Assembly (NCBI GenBank): GCA_009774535.1
Contig: VSNY01000001.1
Span: forward strand, 55,771 to 75,420
Source: Lachnospiraceae bacterium
GTDB taxonomy: Bacteria > Bacillota > Clostridia > Lachnospirales > Lachnospiraceae
Reading direction: 5' to 3'
Length of the DNA: 19,650 nt
The notes beneath the pieces are model-generated. The model made no database searches. It saw only the letters and a program-made list of their open reading frames with translations, and was not told where the DNA came from. Position numbers and translations under genes: made by a program. Positions 1 through 7,189 of the stretch are shown here, piece after piece (positions within the stretch are counted from its first letter, which is position 1; each line of letters opens with the position of its first letter).

Positions 1-593
1 GGCACATCTGGAACGAAGGCATGCGCCTGGAAGCCCTTTCGATGAAATTAATGGATCTGACCGTACTGAACCATAAGGAATTTGCGCTGGAAGTGATGGA
101 TGCGCAGCAGCTTTTGAACGAACTGTCAGCTGACGTGGCGTTTCTGATGGAAGAAAAGGGGATTTCCTATACCTGTAAGGCGCAGCAGGCATATATTAAG
201 GCGGATTATGACCTGTTCAAAACATTATTTTTAAATCTGACGGATAATGCCGTTAAAGCGGGTGCATCCTCCATTCAGGTAACAGGAACCACCCAGCCGT
301 GTGATACTACATCAGACGGAACACAAGCGTACTTTATGCTGGAGATTACCGACAATGGGCGCGGGATTCCTCCGGATGAGATTCCGCGGATTACCGAAGC
401 GTTTTATATGGTCGATAAATCCCGTTCCAGAAACATGCATGGCGCGGGGCTTGGCCTGGCGCTGACACAAAAAATCGCGCAGATACACGGCAGCTGTTTA
501 CATTTTCAAAGCGACGGAACAAACGGAACCAGCGTTTGGATACGCTTCCCGGCTGAAGCTCCGATCAAAGAGATACATTTAGGAGGTCTGTGA
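1..593 (+). CDS. Sensor histidine kinase, C-terminal part (5' end outside window)
   Basis: The reading frame is already open at base 3 (H-I-W-N-E-G before the first Met at 21), so this is the 3' part of a longer gene. What remains is the end of the dimerisation helices (RLEALSMKLMDL) and a complete HATPase_c domain: N box NLTDNAVKAG, G1 box DNGRGIP, F-box region EAFYMVDKSRSR and G2 box GAGLGLALTQKIA. The phosphorylated histidine and the sensor region lie upstream. The family autophosphorylates on His and passes phosphate to a response regulator, probably encoded upstream of the window. The stop codon TGA (591-593) abuts the ATG of the next gene at 594. That gene's AGGAGG (581-586) lies inside this coding region, so the two are co-transcribed and probably translationally coupled. 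The stimulus is unknown. Confidence 0.9.
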   Translation, partial: HIWNEGMRLEALSMKLMDLTVLNHKEFALEVMDAQQLLNELSADVAFLMEEKGISYTCKAQQAYIKADYDLFKTLFLNLTDNAVKAGASSIQVTGTTQPCDTTSDGTQAYFMLEITDNGRGIPPDEIPRITEAFYMVDKSRSRNMHGAGLGLALTQKIAQIHGSCLHFQSDGTNGTSVWIRFPAEAPIKEIHLGGL

Positions 594-1469
594 ATGAACG
601 TCCCGAAATCCCGGACATCTGCAAGATCCCGGATGCTTACTTTGCTGATGCCAGCACTCTCTGTGCTTGTTATTTTTGGCGGATGGTTTTTCACCGCATA
701 CCTGTTAAAAGCCAAAGAAACCAGGCTTCTTACAAAATCCGGCCAGCTGCATGTCGCAGATTCCGGCTATTCGCTCAGACAGACGGATACGCATAAAAAT
801 CTTTCGGATACGAGCGAAGAGCCGGAAACAAATGATGCGCAGGATTTTCATGGCGAAGCCGTTTCAGAAATCGAAATCGCAAAAATTCTGGAAATTTGGG
901 AGGGTGACAGCAGTCTGATTTCCCACGAACCGCAAAGCGGGCAGATGCATATGAAACAGGCAATTACAGCCGCAAGTGAATGGATTACAGATCTGTCCGA
1001 ACAAGGATTTTTTCCATCCGCGCTGGCTGGCGATCATGAGCCAAATATTACGGCAGTTTTGTATACCACTGAGGCAAAAACAGATCTTTCCAGTCATTTG
1101 CTAAGCCGTTGGCTCATTACTTATACATTAGGCAGCACACGCGTCAGCCTGACGATCCATGCGGCCAGCGGGCAGGTATGGATCGCGGAACTGTATACCG
1201 ATAGCGACGATCTGCCGATCCCTGTTTATTTGAAGGACGCCGAGCTGCTGGATGCGGCGTTTCCATTTTTAGAAAAGGACGATTTCAAAATTATGCGGGC
1301 GCCGGAATATGCATCTGAAATACAACTGATATCTTCTGGAGGCAGTCTGGCTGCAACGGCGCATTGGACGCTGATTGCCACAGACCAGAACGAAGATTAT
1401 ACAATACTGACTCTGAAATTAAGCAGTATAAGAAAAAGCGCAGACGGCAAAAGCGTCTCTGCAGGATGA
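594..1469 (+). CDS. Membrane-anchored extracytoplasmic protein of unknown function, paired with the kinase
   Basis: 291 aa. Residues about 14-38 form one hydrophobic segment (MLTLLMPALSVLVIFGGWFF core) after a basic N-terminus, and no lipobox follows. The rest is a soluble, probably extracytoplasmic domain. A stretch around residues 170-200 (WLITYTLGSTRVSLTIHAAS, then GQVW) resembles the strand-turn-strand of PepSY-like domains, but this is a weak resemblance and I do not assign a family. The start is fixed by AGGAGG seven bases upstream and by direct juxtaposition with the kinase stop. The position right after a sensor kinase suggests an accessory protein that modulates or is sensed by that kinase, by analogy with YycH/YycI-type helpers. 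That is inference only. The last six codons (KSVSAG) form the left arm of the terminator and the stop codon lies in its loop. Confidence 0.8.
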   Translation: MNVPKSRTSARSRMLTLLMPALSVLVIFGGWFFTAYLLKAKETRLLTKSGQLHVADSGYSLRQTDTHKNLSDTSEEPETNDAQDFHGEAVSEIEIAKILEIWEGDSSLISHEPQSGQMHMKQAITAASEWITDLSEQGFFPSALAGDHEPNITAVLYTTEAKTDLSSHLLSRWLITYTLGSTRVSLTIHAASGQVWIAELYTDSDDLPIPVYLKDAELLDAAFPFLEKDDFKIMRAPEYASEIQLISSGGSLAATAHWTLIATDQNEDYTILTLKLSSIRKSADGKSVSAG

Positions 1470-1491
1470 CTGTCCTGCAGAGACGCTTTTT
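1449..1491. terminator. Bidirectional terminator overlapping a stop codon
   Basis: A perfect 18-bp inverted repeat, AAAAGCGTCTCTGCAGGA at 1449-1466 and its complement at 1473-1490, encloses a 6-base loop. The plus strand runs into T5 (1487-1491). The minus strand ends in T4 because the left arm begins with AAAA. It therefore fits termination of both the plus-strand gene ending at 1469 and the minus-strand gene ending at 1506. The TGA stop (1467-1469) is in the loop. Confidence 0.9.
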
Positions 1492-1505
1492 GATCATTAT
1501 TTTGA

Positions 1506-2105
1506 TTATTGAATCTGGCTCATCCGTTCCCGAATATAATTTTCCAAAGCCGCGCCCGTGCGTTCCAGACCCAGCTTACTGCTGTTAATGCATAAGTCAT
1601 AAAATCTGGAATCCCCCCAGCGGAAGCTGGAGTGGCGGTTATGGTACTGCTTGCGTTTTTTATCATGCCGTCTTATTTTGGCAATGGCATCGGATTCACT
1701 TAACTGATAAACATCCCGGATCCGGCTGATTTTTGCCAATTCATCTCCGACGACAAAAATGGAAATCAGTCCGCGGCGTCCGCTTAGCACCGTTTCAGCG
1801 CAGCGGCCGACAATTACAAAAGATTCCCCGCTTTCCGCCTTTTTTCTGATATGCTCAAACTGCATTTCAGCGAGAATTTCTTCCATAGAGTTGGAAAATG
1901 CGCCGACTCTTCGGGAAAGGAATGCATTGCGCGGTTTTTCATCGTACTTTTCCAGCACTTCTACTTTCATATTGTTTGCGGTTGCAATTTCATCCAGGAT
2001 ATGTCTGTCGTAAAAGTTCAGACCATGGTCTTTGGCTATCTGCTCGGCAATCAAATGACCGCCGCTGCCAAATTCCCGGCTTACAGAGATAATTGTTTGT
2101 GCCAT
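1506..2105 (-). CDS. Cytidylate kinase-like family protein
   Basis: 199 aa, starting MAQTIISVSREFGSGG. The P-loop-like SREFGSGG at residues 9-16, the central IVGRCAETVL and the basic stretch HDKKRKQYHNRH followed by YDLCINSS match the AAA_26-type cytidylate-kinase-like family, which is common in Clostridia and distinct from housekeeping Cmk. Members are predicted nucleotide/nucleoside kinases, mostly without a known substrate. A longer reading frame extends upstream to 2210, but that part lies inside the transporter gene. The ATG at 2103-2105 is chosen because GAAAGGAGTG (2111-2120, minus strand) precedes it. It follows the transporter stop by 17 nt and is therefore its operon partner. The bidirectional hairpin at 1449-1491 ends the transcript. 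Confidence 0.88.
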   Translation of the reverse strand: MAQTIISVSREFGSGGHLIAEQIAKDHGLNFYDRHILDEIATANNMKVEVLEKYDEKPRNAFLSRRVGAFSNSMEEILAEMQFEHIRKKAESGESFVIVGRCAETVLSGRRGLISIFVVGDELAKISRIRDVYQLSESDAIAKIRRHDKKRKQYHNRHSSFRWGDSRFYDLCINSSKLGLERTGAALENYIRERMSQIQ

Positions 2106-2122
2106 AAAAACACTCCTTTCTG

Positions 2123-3481
2123 TTAACAGTAACGGATAAATATAATAACCATGGATACAGAAACTACAATAATCGTTGCCGGTGCGGCAGATTTGCAATA
2201 TTCTCCCCATCCAATCACATAGCCGTTTTTAGCTGCTACAGAAGTACCGACTACGTTCGCAGAAGCGCCAATCGGAGTGCCGCTGCCGCCGATATCCGTA
2301 CCCATAGACAATGCCCAGGCAAGCGTTTCCAGATCAACGCCCTGTGTGGCTGCCAGGCTCTTGATGACTGGGATCATGGTAGCGGCAAACGGAATATTAT
2401 CCACAAACGCACTGGCAACCGCCGATACCCAGATAATAATAGCGATCATCAGCTTGAAATTTCCTTTGCTGGCCTGGCTTATGTATCCGGCAATAATTTC
2501 CAGAATCCCGGTCTGCTCCAGTCCGCCGACTACCATGAACAGGCCGATAAAGAAAAGCAGCGTCTTATAATCCACTTTAGAAAGCAGCTCCAGCGCATAT
2601 TTTGCATAAGCAGCCAGTGTAATTACCGTAATAACGGCGCCAATAAACGCTACGGTCAGTCCGGTCTGCGCATGTGTGACAAGCATCACGACCGCACAGC
2701 CAAAAATCAGGCAGCTGACGGTAAAATCTTTTTTATTTGTAATCGCTTCTTTCGGGTCCGGCATGGAACTGGTATCCACCGCATGCCGTTCCGCTTCTTC
2801 CAGCTCTTTATGAAATACAAAAAAGAAATAGATGACAACAAGTACAAGGCTGACTGCAGCCATGAGTCCGGTATTTGTCAAAAAGTCGCTGAAAGAATAG
2901 CCCAGCGAAGTCCCGATAATAATATTCGGCGGGTCTCCGCACATCGTTGCCGAACCGCCCAGATTTGCGCAGAAGATCTCAGACAGGATCATCGGCACAG
3001 GGCTGAACTTTAACAACTTTGCCAGCTCTACCGTTACCGCAGCCAAAAACAGGATGACGGTAATACTGTCGATAAACATGGCAAGGAAGGCTGACATAAT
3101 CATAAACGCAACAAAGAGCGGAACCGGCTTATAATTAACCATTTTTGCCAGACGCATGCACAGCCATTGGAAAAAACCTGCCTTCGCCATCCCTTCCACC
3201 ATAACCATCATGCCCGCAATAAAGAAAATCGTTGCCCAGTTGATACCGCTGGATGACTCTGACGATTCGCTGGCAGCATACCAAAATTCTAAAGTAAATA
3301 TGCTGCGGATATTCAGCGTTTCTATGATTGCATCCGGGCTGTGCATAACGATACCGAATACGGCAATGAGCGTCAGCACACCGCAGCCGATTGTCACATA
3401 ATGCCGTTCGATCTTATCCAGGACGATCATAAGGAACATGACGACGAAAATGGCTGTTGCTAAAATTTGAGCGAGTAACAT
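2123..3481 (-). CDS. ArsB/NhaD-family ion transporter (IT superfamily membrane protein)
   Basis: 452 aa, polytopic, about 10-12 hydrophobic segments. Diagnostic motifs of the ArsB/NhaD group of the ion transporter superfamily are visible: GSATMCGDPPNIIIG near the middle, a matching second-half block GTDIGGSGTPIGASANVV, and DNIPFAATMIPVI just before it. Asp and Asn residues in these re-entrant loops are typical of the family. Members export arsenite or exchange Na+ and H+, and some carry organic anions. No arsR, arsC or arsA is nearby, so cation/proton exchange or anion transport is more likely than arsenite, but the substrate cannot be read from sequence. Start: ATG at 3479-3481 with AAGGAGGAG just upstream. 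A sigma-A-like promoter lies at 3566-3593. It is co-transcribed with the cytidylate-kinase-like gene 17 nt downstream. Confidence 0.9.
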   Translation of the reverse strand: MLLAQILATAIFVVMFLMIVLDKIERHYVTIGCGVLTLIAVFGIVMHSPDAIIETLNIRSIFTLEFWYAASESSESSSGINWATIFFIAGMMVMVEGMAKAGFFQWLCMRLAKMVNYKPVPLFVAFMIMSAFLAMFIDSITVILFLAAVTVELAKLLKFSPVPMILSEIFCANLGGSATMCGDPPNIIIGTSLGYSFSDFLTNTGLMAAVSLVLVVIYFFFVFHKELEEAERHAVDTSSMPDPKEAITNKKDFTVSCLIFGCAVVMLVTHAQTGLTVAFIGAVITVITLAAYAKYALELLSKVDYKTLLFFIGLFMVVGGLEQTGILEIIAGYISQASKGNFKLMIAIIIWVSAVASAFVDNIPFAATMIPVIKSLAATQGVDLETLAWALSMGTDIGGSGTPIGASANVVGTSVAAKNGYVIGWGEYCKSAAPATIIVVSVSMVIIFIRYC

Positions 3482-3565
3482 GTTTCATCTCCTCCTTAAA
3501 GTTTGCTTAAATATAAAATGTGAATAAAGAAGATTAAATAAGTATGAAATTCCGATACCAAACTG

Positions 3566-3593
3566 AGTTTATCACGATTGGGGAAAATGTCAA
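3566..3593 (-). promoter_or_regulatory. Sigma-A-like promoter of the NhaD-type transporter operon
   Basis: On the minus strand TTGACA (3588-3593) is followed after 16 bases by TAAACT (3566-3571). The -35 is perfect, the -10 is moderate. This leaves a leader of roughly 75-80 nt before the ATG at 3481. Confidence 0.5.
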
Positions 3594-3635
3594 GGATTTC
3601 ATAGAAGAAATTTGAAGGGATATTCTGTGGGGAGA

Positions 3636-3716
3636 CCGGACGTGTCCGAGGCAGCGGGCAGAGACTGCGGGCAGGCGGCATAGCCGCATCCCACCCGCCG
3701 CCCGCAGTGTCGTCCG
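3636..3716. repeat. G+C-rich intergenic palindromic repeat, fullest copy (A)
   Basis: The element starts with CCGGACGTGTCCG (3636-3648) and ends, read on the minus strand, with CGGACGACACTGCGGGCGG (3698-3716). Its interior holds a hairpin: ACTGCGGGC (3664-3672) pairs perfectly with 3700-3708, extended by GGCGG (3674-3678) with CCGCC (3695-3699) around one bulged A. Related pieces occur at 6369-6384 and 8415-8433. It looks like a small dispersed REP-like sequence. Confidence 0.5.
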
Positions 3717-3846
3717 CATAGCCATATCCACTTCCTTGACGCATAACCAGAAGCTGCCCCTGCATAATCTATGCAAAAATAGCACACATTGTGGATAAGT
3801 CTCCTGCATAGATATAGAAACAAGAAAACTGCGGCAGTCATAAATT

Positions 3847-4317
3847 ATGAATATAACTCCACGCATCAGGTTCCGTACCACCCAGAAACATTTTTTTAGG
3901 AATTCTCCCGCCATAACGCTGCTGGCCATAATTACAATCGCATTGGTTCTGGCGCTGTTATCCGGCTGTATGGCAGCGAAACAAGAACCGAAAAAGCTGA
4001 AAGATATTGACTACACGATTTTGGAAAACAGGGATATTCCGGAAAAACTAATGGAAACAATTGAACAGAAAAAAGGGGCTGAATTTAAACTGTCTTTTGA
4101 AACGGACCAGGATTTATACCTCGTCCATGGATATGGCGAACAGGAAACAGGGGGCTATAGTATCGTAGTCAGGGACCTGTATCTGACCGAAAATGCACTG
4201 TATTTTGACACAGAACTGCTTGGGCCGAAAAACGGTTCAGACCCGCCGAAAAAGCCAAGTTATCCATATATAGTGGTCAAAACGAAAAAGTACAAACAAA
4301 ATATAGTATTTGAATAG
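3847..4317 (+). CDS. Lipoprotein with PrcB C-terminal-like domain
   Basis: 156 aa. A basic N-terminus and hydrophobic segment (residues about 22-39) end in a lipobox LLSGC with Cys41, so this is a predicted lipoprotein on the outer face of the membrane. Residues about 90-150 read TGGYSIVVRDLYL, a tract ending in P, then PSYPYIVVKTKK. This is the pattern of the PrcB C-terminal domain family (TGGYsI, then a PY-x-VV-K strand), named after a protease-complex subunit but widespread in Firmicutes lipoproteins of unknown role. The start is uncertain because no good Shine-Dalgarno precedes ATG 3847, but no better in-frame start exists before the signal segment. It ends 11 bases before the veg promoter, so it is probably a separate transcription unit. 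Confidence 0.75.
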   Translation: MNITPRIRFRTTQKHFFRNSPAITLLAIITIALVLALLSGCMAAKQEPKKLKDIDYTILENRDIPEKLMETIEQKKGAEFKLSFETDQDLYLVHGYGEQETGGYSIVVRDLYLTENALYFDTELLGPKNGSDPPKKPSYPYIVVKTKKYKQNIVFE

Positions 4318-4328
4318 GGGGAAACGCA

Positions 4329-4357
4329 TTGACTTTTCTAAAACAGAGTGCTATACT
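4329..4357 (+). promoter_or_regulatory. Strong sigma-A promoter of veg
   Basis: TTGACT (4329-4334), a 17-base spacer, then TATACT (4352-4357). Both boxes are within one or two bases of consensus and spacing is optimal. The predicted leader is about 50 nt to the ATG at 4416. Very strong promoters are known for veg in Bacillus. Confidence 0.8.
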
Positions 4358-4415
4358 GATTCTAGTGTTTCGGACCGGAATGCTGTAAACTGCAATAAGA
4401 GGAGGACGAAAAGAT

Positions 4416-4658
4416 ATGCAGCGGACAGATATTGATAAAGTACGTGCTTCGGTGCATCAGCAATGCGGAAGCAAGGTAATGATTCAGCTTGACAGGGGCA
4501 GGAATAAGGTGGACATTCAGTGTGGTGTGATACAGGGGGCCTATCCAAGTGTATTCACGATCCTGGTGGATGATGAGGATGAGAAAAATCCTCCGCAGCT
4601 GCTGTCTTTTAGTTATTCAGATATTATTACCAGGGACATCCGGATGAAATTATGCTAA
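4416..4658 (+). CDS. veg: Veg family protein
   Basis: 80 aa. Recognised by length and by the pattern DRGRNKVDIQCGVIQGAYPS, then VFTILVDD and LLSFSYSDIITRDIRM, matching the Veg family (the YPSVF block and the SYSD block are its most conserved parts). In Bacillus subtilis Veg is a small, abundant protein reported to stimulate biofilm formation by interfering with the SinR repressor. Its role in Clostridia is not established. Start: ATG 4416 with AGAGGAGG (4398-4405) ten bases upstream. It is driven by its own strong promoter and closed by the hairpin at 4677-4731. The next gene, sipL, starts immediately after that hairpin. Confidence 0.92.
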   Translation: MQRTDIDKVRASVHQQCGSKVMIQLDRGRNKVDIQCGVIQGAYPSVFTILVDDEDEKNPPQLLSFSYSDIITRDIRMKLC

Positions 4659-4676
4659 ACGGAAAACAGATTCATA

Positions 4677-4731
4677 AAATCCTCGGATACTGAATAGGAT
4701 ATATAAACGATTCAGTATCGGAGGATTTTTT
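4677..4731 (+). terminator. veg terminator whose 3' arm carries the sipL ribosome binding site
   Basis: Left arm 4677-4695 and right arm 4710-4728 pair over 19 positions with a single G-G mismatch around a 14-base loop, followed by T6 (4726-4731, partly inside the arm). The right arm contains GGAGGA (4720-4725), placed 7 bases before the TTG start of sipL at 4733. Its partner TCCTC (4680-4684) is in the left arm. When the full hairpin is transcribed it should both terminate and bury this Shine-Dalgarno sequence. Confidence 0.85.
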
Positions 4732-4732
4732 C

Positions 4733-6301
4733 TTGGATTTTATAAAGAAACTGTTACAGACCAATCAGGAGAGAGGACGGGCATCCATCCAGATTACGGT
4801 GGAAAACGACTTTAACCTGCCGGATTATGAACCGGATATGATCAAGCTGATCGACCGTAAAGGCACAGCGCGTATCCATGAGACAAGAGTGGAACCTGAT
4901 CAGATCGTCGTCGATGGCGCCCTGCTGTTCCAGGCGTTATATAAATGTACGGAATCGGGCAGTATCTGCAGCCTGCAGGGCGATGTTCCGTTTACGGAAA
5001 CGATACATATGGAAGGCGTCCAGGAAACCGATCAGCTTGTGATGCACTGCACGATGGATGACCTGACGCTTGGCATGATTAATTCGCGCAAGCTGAATGT
5101 CCGCGCATTGCTGGAACTTCATGCGGTCGATCAGATGGAACAGCAGATTGAACTGCCGACCGGTATCGAGAACGATTCCATACAGGCGCTCTTTCAGCAG
5201 CAGAAAATGCTGCAGCTGCTGACGCAGAAAAAAGACATCTGCCGGATTCACAGCGAGATCCTGCTGCCGTCCAACCGTCCAAATATTCATAAGCTTTTAT
5301 GGCAGAGCGTGCAGCTGCGCGGCCTGGACAGCCGCATTCGTTCCGGCGAGATCGAGCTTACCGGAGAACTTTTGGTCAATATTCTGTATAAAGGGGAAGA
5401 GGATGAAAAGCAGGTTCAGTGTATGGAGACGACCGTCGCACTGCACGAACGCATTACCTGCAGCGAATGTGACCCGGAGACGATCTTTAAGCTGGCGCCA
5501 TTGCAGGTGCAGCTGGAAGTCAGCCCGGCCGAAGATGAAGATGGGGAAAACCGTGTGCTGATGCTGGAAGGCACGTTGGATTTTTATCTGCGTGTCTGGC
5601 GGGAAGAAAATCTGCAGGTGCTTGAAGACGCTTATTCGCTGCAGGATGAATTGGTACTCGAACGTGAACCTGTCAGCCTGCAGAGCCTGTTAGTCAAAAA
5701 CGATTCCAAATTCAAGGTGGCAGATCAGTTCCAGATTGAAAATCAGCCTGCTGAGATCTTACAGTTATGTGCCAGCGTCGGCGAGATTTTTATTGAAGAC
5801 AGCCGGATCGTGCCGGACGGCATAGAGACGGAAGGTATTTTAAAAGTCCGCATGCTGTATATTACCGCCAGCGACGACCTGCCAATCGGCATTGCGGAAG
5901 GCGTAATTCCATTCAGCCGCCAGATCGAAGCGGAGGGCATCCAGCCAGGCGATACATTTGAACTGTCCGCAGGCATTGATCAGCTTACGGTAATTCTGGC
6001 CGACAACAGCCAGGCCGATATCAAGGCGGTCATCGGCCTGGACGCCATCGTCTTCCGCGGACAGCAAAACCAGCTGATCACAGGCATCAGCCAGCAGCCG
6101 GTCGATTTCGAGCAGTATGAAAAGCAGCCTGGGATCGCGGGCTATATTGTGAAGTCCGGCGACCGTCTGTGGGATATTGCCAAAGAACATCATACGACCG
6201 TTGCGGATGTTATGCAGATGAACCAGCTTTCCAGCGAGCATGTCAGCCGTGGTGACAAACTTTTAATCGTAAAGCAGATGGGTGTGTCTGGAAGCGCGTA
6301 A
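4733..6301 (+). CDS. sipL: DUF3794 and LysM domain protein, SipL-like spore envelope protein
   Basis: 522 aa, no signal peptide. The N-terminal part (VENDFNLPDYEPDMIKLIDR, then GALLFQALYKC) and later repeats (GELLVNILYKGEED, GILKVRMLYIT) are the DUF3794 pattern. Residues about 469-513 (GYIVKSGDRLWDIAKEHHTT onward, ending KLLIVKQ) are a LysM domain. This order and length match SipL of Clostridioides difficile, which binds SpoIVA through its LysM domain and is needed for coat assembly around the forespore. It is therefore probably a cytoplasmic mother-cell protein made during sporulation. Start: TTG at 4733 is the only usable start. An in-frame stop at 4691-4693 precedes it and no ATG or GTG intervenes. 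GGAGGA lies 7 bases upstream, inside the veg terminator. No sporulation promoter could be assigned with confidence. Confidence 0.9.
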   Translation: MDFIKKLLQTNQERGRASIQITVENDFNLPDYEPDMIKLIDRKGTARIHETRVEPDQIVVDGALLFQALYKCTESGSICSLQGDVPFTETIHMEGVQETDQLVMHCTMDDLTLGMINSRKLNVRALLELHAVDQMEQQIELPTGIENDSIQALFQQQKMLQLLTQKKDICRIHSEILLPSNRPNIHKLLWQSVQLRGLDSRIRSGEIELTGELLVNILYKGEEDEKQVQCMETTVALHERITCSECDPETIFKLAPLQVQLEVSPAEDEDGENRVLMLEGTLDFYLRVWREENLQVLEDAYSLQDELVLEREPVSLQSLLVKNDSKFKVADQFQIENQPAEILQLCASVGEIFIEDSRIVPDGIETEGILKVRMLYITASDDLPIGIAEGVIPFSRQIEAEGIQPGDTFELSAGIDQLTVILADNSQADIKAVIGLDAIVFRGQQNQLITGISQQPVDFEQYEKQPGIAGYIVKSGDRLWDIAKEHHTTVADVMQMNQLSSEHVSRGDKLLIVKQMGVSGSA

Positions 6302-6368
6302 GTAAATGAGGCGGATGGATATGACGGATGGGAAGACAGCATAGACAAAGGGCTGCATTTGACCGCTT

Positions 6369-6384
6369 CCCGGACGTGTCCGGG
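6369..6384. repeat. Intergenic repeat fragment (copy B)
   Basis: CCCGGAC-GT-GTCCGGG, a near-perfect hairpin. It shares the 13-mer CCGGACGTGTCCG with 3636-3648. The following bases (GGCAGC, then CTGCGCGGGCCTGG) loosely resemble the same part of copy A. It sits between the convergent ends of sipL (6301) and the GntR gene (6459). No T-run follows on either strand, so it is not a classical terminator. A tandem ACAGAC lies nearby at 6434-6449. Confidence 0.45.
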
Positions 6385-6458
6385 CCGGCAGCAGCTGCGC
6401 GGGCCTGGACATTGTTTCCTGGCTGTTGTTTTGACAGACTATACAGACAGAACTTTTG

Positions 6459-7175
6459 CTATGAGGATTTCTTATTCAAATAATAAACATCCGTCAGCTC
6501 ATAATGTCTCATAACCGCATCCGTCGCAGCCTGTGCGTCCCGCACCGCCAGCCCCTGATAAATCTTTGCATGGCAGTCCAGTATTTTGTTCCAATCTTTG
6601 TCAGAGACATGCATCCGTATTTCATCAATGGTGCTTTCAAACAGCTGAGACAGCGTCTCGTTAAATAATTTCAGCAGACGGTTTCCAGAGATCCCTATCA
6701 ACGTATCATGAAACTTTTTATCCAGAATCGTACGTTCCTGCAAATTGCCCTGTTCCATAGCATGAAACGCGCTGGCCAACGTCCGGATGTCCTGATCCGT
6801 TGCCTGTGCGGCAGCAAGCAGGCAGGCGCTGGTTTCAATGCTTCTGCGCAGCTGGCTGATTTCCAGGTAACTGCATTCGTCCATAAATAACAACAGGGAA
6901 AATATACTGCCCAGACTTTGTCCGATATGATTGACCAGAAAATTACCTTGTCCGTGTCTGCTTTCGATAACGCCCATATTTTCCAGACTGCGCAGCGCTT
7001 CCCGGATGGAATTGCGGCTTAAGCCCAGCGTTGCCGTCATCTGCCTTTCAGAAGGCAGTTTTTCTCCAAAAGAGACTGTCTTATTTTGGATCAGCGTCTT
7101 GATATAATCGATTACAAGAAAATATACTTTTTTATTTTGACAACGATCTGCCGCAGTATCTTCTATGTTCTGCAT
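6459..7175 (-). CDS. GntR-family regulator with FCD ligand-binding domain
   Basis: 238 aa. Residues about 15-85 form the winged helix-turn-helix (GEKLPSERQMTATLGLSRNS, then IREALRSLENMGVIESRHGQGNFLV in parts). Residues about 100-230 form the all-helical FCD domain. Its metal/ligand pocket residues look intact: Asp and His of LDKKFHDTL, His of CHAKI and His of MRHYEL. FCD regulators (FadR, LldR, PdhR, GlcC) usually sense small organic acids. A longer frame to 7376 overlaps lrgB. ATG 7173-7175 is chosen because AAGGAAG (7183-7190) is well spaced for it, while the ATG at 7179-7181 would be too close. It begins 14 nt after lrgB, so it is the third gene of the lrg operon. The palindrome at 8354-8368 is its probable operator. 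Confidence 0.88.
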   Translation of the reverse strand: MQNIEDTAADRCQNKKVYFLVIDYIKTLIQNKTVSFGEKLPSERQMTATLGLSRNSIREALRSLENMGVIESRHGQGNFLVNHIGQSLGSIFSLLLFMDECSYLEISQLRRSIETSACLLAAAQATDQDIRTLASAFHAMEQGNLQERTILDKKFHDTLIGISGNRLLKLFNETLSQLFESTIDEIRMHVSDKDWNKILDCHAKIYQGLAVRDAQAATDAVMRHYELTDVYYLNKKSS

Positions 7176-7189
7176 ATACATATCTTCCT

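Larger units (their letters stand above)
3482..3846. other. 365-bp intergenic stretch: divergent 5' regions plus a G+C-rich repeat
   Basis: No convincing gene on either strand. Open frames here have no ribosome binding site and no family resemblance. The part next to the transporter is A+T rich and holds its promoter (3566-3593). The middle (about 3630-3720) is strongly G+C rich and folds as the repeat described separately. The part next to the lipoprotein gene contains a short palindrome TGCATA-ATC-TATGCA (3761-3775), with a second TGCATA at 3805-3810. A TTGACG at 3736-3741 lacks a well-spaced -10. No RNA family was recognised. Confidence 0.6.

Noticed and set aside
2123..3481. Specific assignment as arsenite exporter ArsB
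   Set aside because: Family motifs are shared with NhaD and organic-anion carriers, and no arsenic genes are nearby.
3496..3929. Several overlapping minus-strand frames of 80-131 codons in and around the intergenic region
   Set aside because: They cross the G+C-rich repeat and the lipoprotein start, have no ribosome binding site and no recognisable domain.
6369..6384. Hairpin as terminator of sipL or of the GntR gene
   Set aside because: No T-run on either side, and its sequence recurs elsewhere, so it is better described as a repeat.
6431..6454. TTGACA on the plus strand as a promoter
   Set aside because: No -10 hexamer at 16-18 bases, and no plus-strand gene follows; the next gene is on the minus strand.
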